Source: Nostoc sp. NMS8 (GTDB lineage Bacteria > Cyanobacteriota > Cyanobacteriia > Cyanobacteriales > Nostocaceae). Taken from it: DNA of 64,000 bases. How positions within the stretch are numbered: the first letter of the stretch is position 1; every line of letters begins with the position of its first letter. The notes under the pieces were generated by a model. It searched no databases. It was not told the origin of the DNA and was given only the letters and a program-made list of their open reading frames with translations. Positions 61,887 through 64,000 of this stretch are shown one piece after another. The stretch spans positions 114,373 through 178,372 of the forward strand of contig NZ_JABXKK010000085.1 of NCBI RefSeq assembly GCF_017115045.1, written 5' to 3'. A program made the position numbers and the translations under genes.

Positions 61887-62113
61887 GAACTAAACTCCTT
61901 TTTAGAACTGTTTGTTGTGTTACAAATTCTCGATAATTTTGCACTTAATAATTTATTACAGCTAAACATTAAGTACACTTTCATAGGAATTGGTGTTAGC
62001 GACATCTTGCACCAAGTGACTAGAAGTCACAGCTACACAGGCAAAACCCTTAATTTTCCTTAGTCCGCGCAGGCGGACTTGGTTTGTATAGCCGCGATTT
62101 CTAATCGCCAGGG

Positions 62114-63352
62114 CTAAGTACTAACTAGCTGTTTGCTAGATGCTATAGAAGCAGTCTGTTTTTTCTGGCTGTGATTTTCGATAATTTGCTCCACAGCATT
62201 TCTGTAAGCTTGGGCAAACTTTTCTTTGGTATGATTTGCTCTTGCGTATTCCCATGCTTTCATAGACATCAGCTTGAGGTCTTCAACAGGCAAATTGGAA
62301 ATACTTCTAACTTTTGCCTGAATTTCTTCAAGGGAAAGGTTATCAAAAATCACACCAAAGTCATGAACATCCACACCAGATTCGTAGCTTAAAATCGGAA
62401 TTAAGCCGGCTTGTAAGCTGGTGATTACTGCACCTGCCTGTCCCTCAGAAACAGAAGGATAAACAAGTCCCAAACAATTATTTGTAATCTTTAAAAAGTC
62501 AGGGCTACTAACATCAATCCAACCATAAGTATGAATGTTAGGTGTTTCGTATAGTTCTTTATAGAAAGCTTGCTCAAACTCTTCGTCATTACTTACCGGG
62601 CCACAAACTGTTAAATGGTATTCCGGCATTTGGGCAAAGGCATCTAAAACCAAATCTAATCCTTTGAGAACTAAAGCGCTACCACCAAACCAGATAAAAT
62701 TCTTTCTTACCGCTTCAAAGTCTTTCTCTTCAGGAGAAGGATAAACAAGTGATGAAGAAATGGGAATACGATACATTGGTTTGTTCGCATATTTGAATGT
62801 ATCAACTGTAAAATTGTTGCCTAGTACAGTAGCGTAATCGGCATATTCAATTCCTAAGTTGGGCGTTTCAAATCGCTGTGGACGTAAGGTAATTCCTCGG
62901 CGCTGTTGGAGTTCTAGAAGTCTGTTGCATTCTGCTGCATTGCGAAAAATCATATTAGCAATGTCAACGTGGAAAATTTTAATGCAATCTTTATTAAGTT
63001 TTGGCGCAAGCGCTTCTAGACGATGACGGATATCAATGAAAAATGCGTAATTTTTTTGAGGAACGAATTTATCATTGTGGAACTGGATGACATCAACGTT
63101 ATAACCCAGGTCTAAAAAAGTTTGGGCAATTAGTAGACATTCCCAGTTCCAACTCTGGTCATTGGGGACAGTCTGACCTGGTTTGATGAGAAATGGTTCA
63201 ATCCGATAAGAAAGAAGTACATTTCCTTTAGAAGGCTGTTTAGGCTTTAGGGAAACAACCTGTAATGTCTTAGCATAATTGATCCGAGCTTGGACTTTGT
63301 TGGAGACAAAAGAGATAGTATTTCCAACACGAGATAGAATATTATTTGGCAT
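62114..63352 (-). CDS. Glycosyltransferase (GT-B, GT4-like)
   Basis: 412 residues. The N-terminal ~55 residues are unique and basic. A GT-B fold follows, with NFIWFGGSALVLKGLDLVLD in the donor domain and LGLVYPSVSEGQAGAVITSL at the usual donor loop. There the second Glu of E-x7-E is replaced (ITSLQAG), so the donor site departs from the classical motif. It lies 62 bp downstream of rfbC in the same direction. Probably adds the deoxysugar or an adjacent sugar, which is inference. Confidence 0.84.
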   Translation of the reverse strand: MPNNILSRVGNTISFVSNKVQARINYAKTLQVVSLKPKQPSKGNVLLSYRIEPFLIKPGQTVPNDQSWNWECLLIAQTFLDLGYNVDVIQFHNDKFVPQKNYAFFIDIRHRLEALAPKLNKDCIKIFHVDIANMIFRNAAECNRLLELQQRRGITLRPQRFETPNLGIEYADYATVLGNNFTVDTFKYANKPMYRIPISSSLVYPSPEEKDFEAVRKNFIWFGGSALVLKGLDLVLDAFAQMPEYHLTVCGPVSNDEEFEQAFYKELYETPNIHTYGWIDVSSPDFLKITNNCLGLVYPSVSEGQAGAVITSLQAGLIPILSYESGVDVHDFGVIFDNLSLEEIQAKVRSISNLPVEDLKLMSMKAWEYARANHTKEKFAQAYRNAVEQIIENHSQKKQTASIASSKQLVST

Positions 63353-63414
63353 TTATTTCTACCTAAATTAATGATTTTTTACCTCACTTAGAGGTGCAGA
63401 TAAAGAGTTTAAAT

Positions 63415-63972
63415 TTATCTGGAAACTGTACCACCAACAGTCATCATTCTCAACAAAGGCCAATTTAAATCTTTCTCAGAGATTTCAGTCACATCTAGAG
63501 GCCAATCAATGTTAAAGAATGGGTCGTCATAGCGTAAACCTCTTTCATATCCTGGGGTGTAAAATTCACCCACTTGATATACAACTTCCGTCTCATCTGT
63601 CAGTGCTTGATACCCATGAGCAAACATTTCTGGAACATACAAAGCACGGTGATTTTCTGGGGTTAGCTCTACACCAATGTGTGATAAAAAGCTAGGAGAT
63701 TCAGGACGCATATCAATAATTACGTCATAGATAGCGCCTTTAGTACAGCGAATCAATTTCGTTTCTGCTGCTGGCAGAATTTGATAGTGCATTCCTCGGA
63801 TAGTGCCTTTTTTGTAGTTAAAAGACAGGTTACATTGAGCAACTGTTGGCTTTAATCCATGTGCTTCAAATTCTTGAGCGCAGAAAGACCGAGCAAAAAA
63901 ACCACGGTGGTCAGGCTTTTGTTCTAAGTCAATAATGAATGCGTCTTTGAGTGCGGTTTCAGTGAAAATCAT
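63415..63972 (-). CDS. rfbC: dTDP-4-dehydrorhamnose 3,5-epimerase-like (RfbC/RmlC)
   Basis: 185 residues, a cupin of the RmlC family: DHRGFFARSFCAQEFEAHG, catalytic-type His in GTIRGMHYQ, VIIDMRPESPSF, PEMFAHGYQALTDETEVVYQ and LRYDDPFFNIDWP. It converts dTDP-4-dehydro-6-deoxyglucose to the rhamno form, or a related CDP-sugar in some loci, for deoxysugar supply. It is first within the window of the minus-strand island; more genes probably lie to the right. In Anabaena PCC 7120 an rfbC gene lies in the same HEP island. The start ATG at 63972 has AAGGAAT upstream. Confidence 0.93.
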   Translation of the reverse strand: MIFTETALKDAFIIDLEQKPDHRGFFARSFCAQEFEAHGLKPTVAQCNLSFNYKKGTIRGMHYQILPAAETKLIRCTKGAIYDVIIDMRPESPSFLSHIGVELTPENHRALYVPEMFAHGYQALTDETEVVYQVGEFYTPGYERGLRYDDPFFNIDWPLDVTEISEKDLNWPLLRMMTVGGTVSR

Positions 63973-64000
63973 GATAATTCCTTTGAGATGAATGTTGAGT

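Noticed and set aside
1..64000. tRNA, rRNA or prophage
   Set aside because: No cloverleaf, rRNA core, integrase, terminase or capsid-like sequence was recognised; no transposase gene either.

Overview
The window looks like chromosome of a filamentous, heterocyst-forming cyanobacterium of the Nostoc/Anabaena group. The evidence is the many GCGATCGC (HIP1) octamers, short tandem STRR-type repeats (TCATTTG, TCATTAG, ACTGGGG, CTCCTCTG), a fraC-fraD-fraE septal-junction operon, and a hepC-hepA pair inside a large envelope-polysaccharide cluster. Species cannot be named from this alone.

Layout. 1-2 kb: the 3' end of a WD40 protein, relic DNA, a 42-bp minisatellite and a small conserved gene. 2-4.6 kb (minus): fraC, fraD, fraE. 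4.8-6 kb: a tandem corrinoid-adenosyltransferase-like protein. 6.2-11.3 kb (minus): a hybrid histidine kinase overlapping a REC-GGDEF diguanylate cyclase. 12-15.6 kb: small conserved genes, a cyanophycin-synthetase-like ATP-grasp protein, and an orphan CIRCE (HrcA) operator followed by a strong terminator with no convincing gene between them. 15.8-23 kb: a divergent two-partner-secretion pair, a GT2-TpsA-CHAT fusion and its TpsB pore. 23.5-31.2 kb: small genes, a VOC protein, an asparagine-synthetase-like enzyme lacking the nucleophilic Cys overlapping a DAP-decarboxylase-fold protein lacking its PLP lysine, and a Zn-ribbon/membrane/Toprim-like protein. 31.5-39.2 kb (minus): a phosphorelay operon (REC-wHTH-Hpt-REC-REC regulator, KdpD-like kinase, response regulator) whose last two genes are decaying. 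39.4-43.9 kb: a frameshifted gene with two Tudor-knot-like domains, a sugar-kinase-like/DOMON-like pair and a small exported protein.

44-64 kb (minus) is a heterocyst-envelope-polysaccharide (HEP)-type island. It holds rfbC, a glycosyltransferase, a SAF-domain oxidoreductase, GT4, a Wzc-like protein, hepC (initiating sugar transferase), hepA (ABC exporter), alternating GT4/GT2 genes, a Wzy/ligase-like membrane protein, GT4 and a GMC oxidoreductase. Together these could supply a deoxysugar, start a lipid-linked unit, extend, polymerise and export it. With fraCDE, the window carries two parts of the heterocyst programme: envelope polysaccharide and cell-cell junctions.

Repeats are unusually active. 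Several have become protein-coding (kinase tails and loops, a synthetase insert, the ends of glycosyltransferase and polymerase genes). A 209-bp MITE-like element with an apparent 7-bp target duplication sits inside another palindromic repeat. At least four genes show relics or lesions: a nonsense codon, a frameshift and two truncations.
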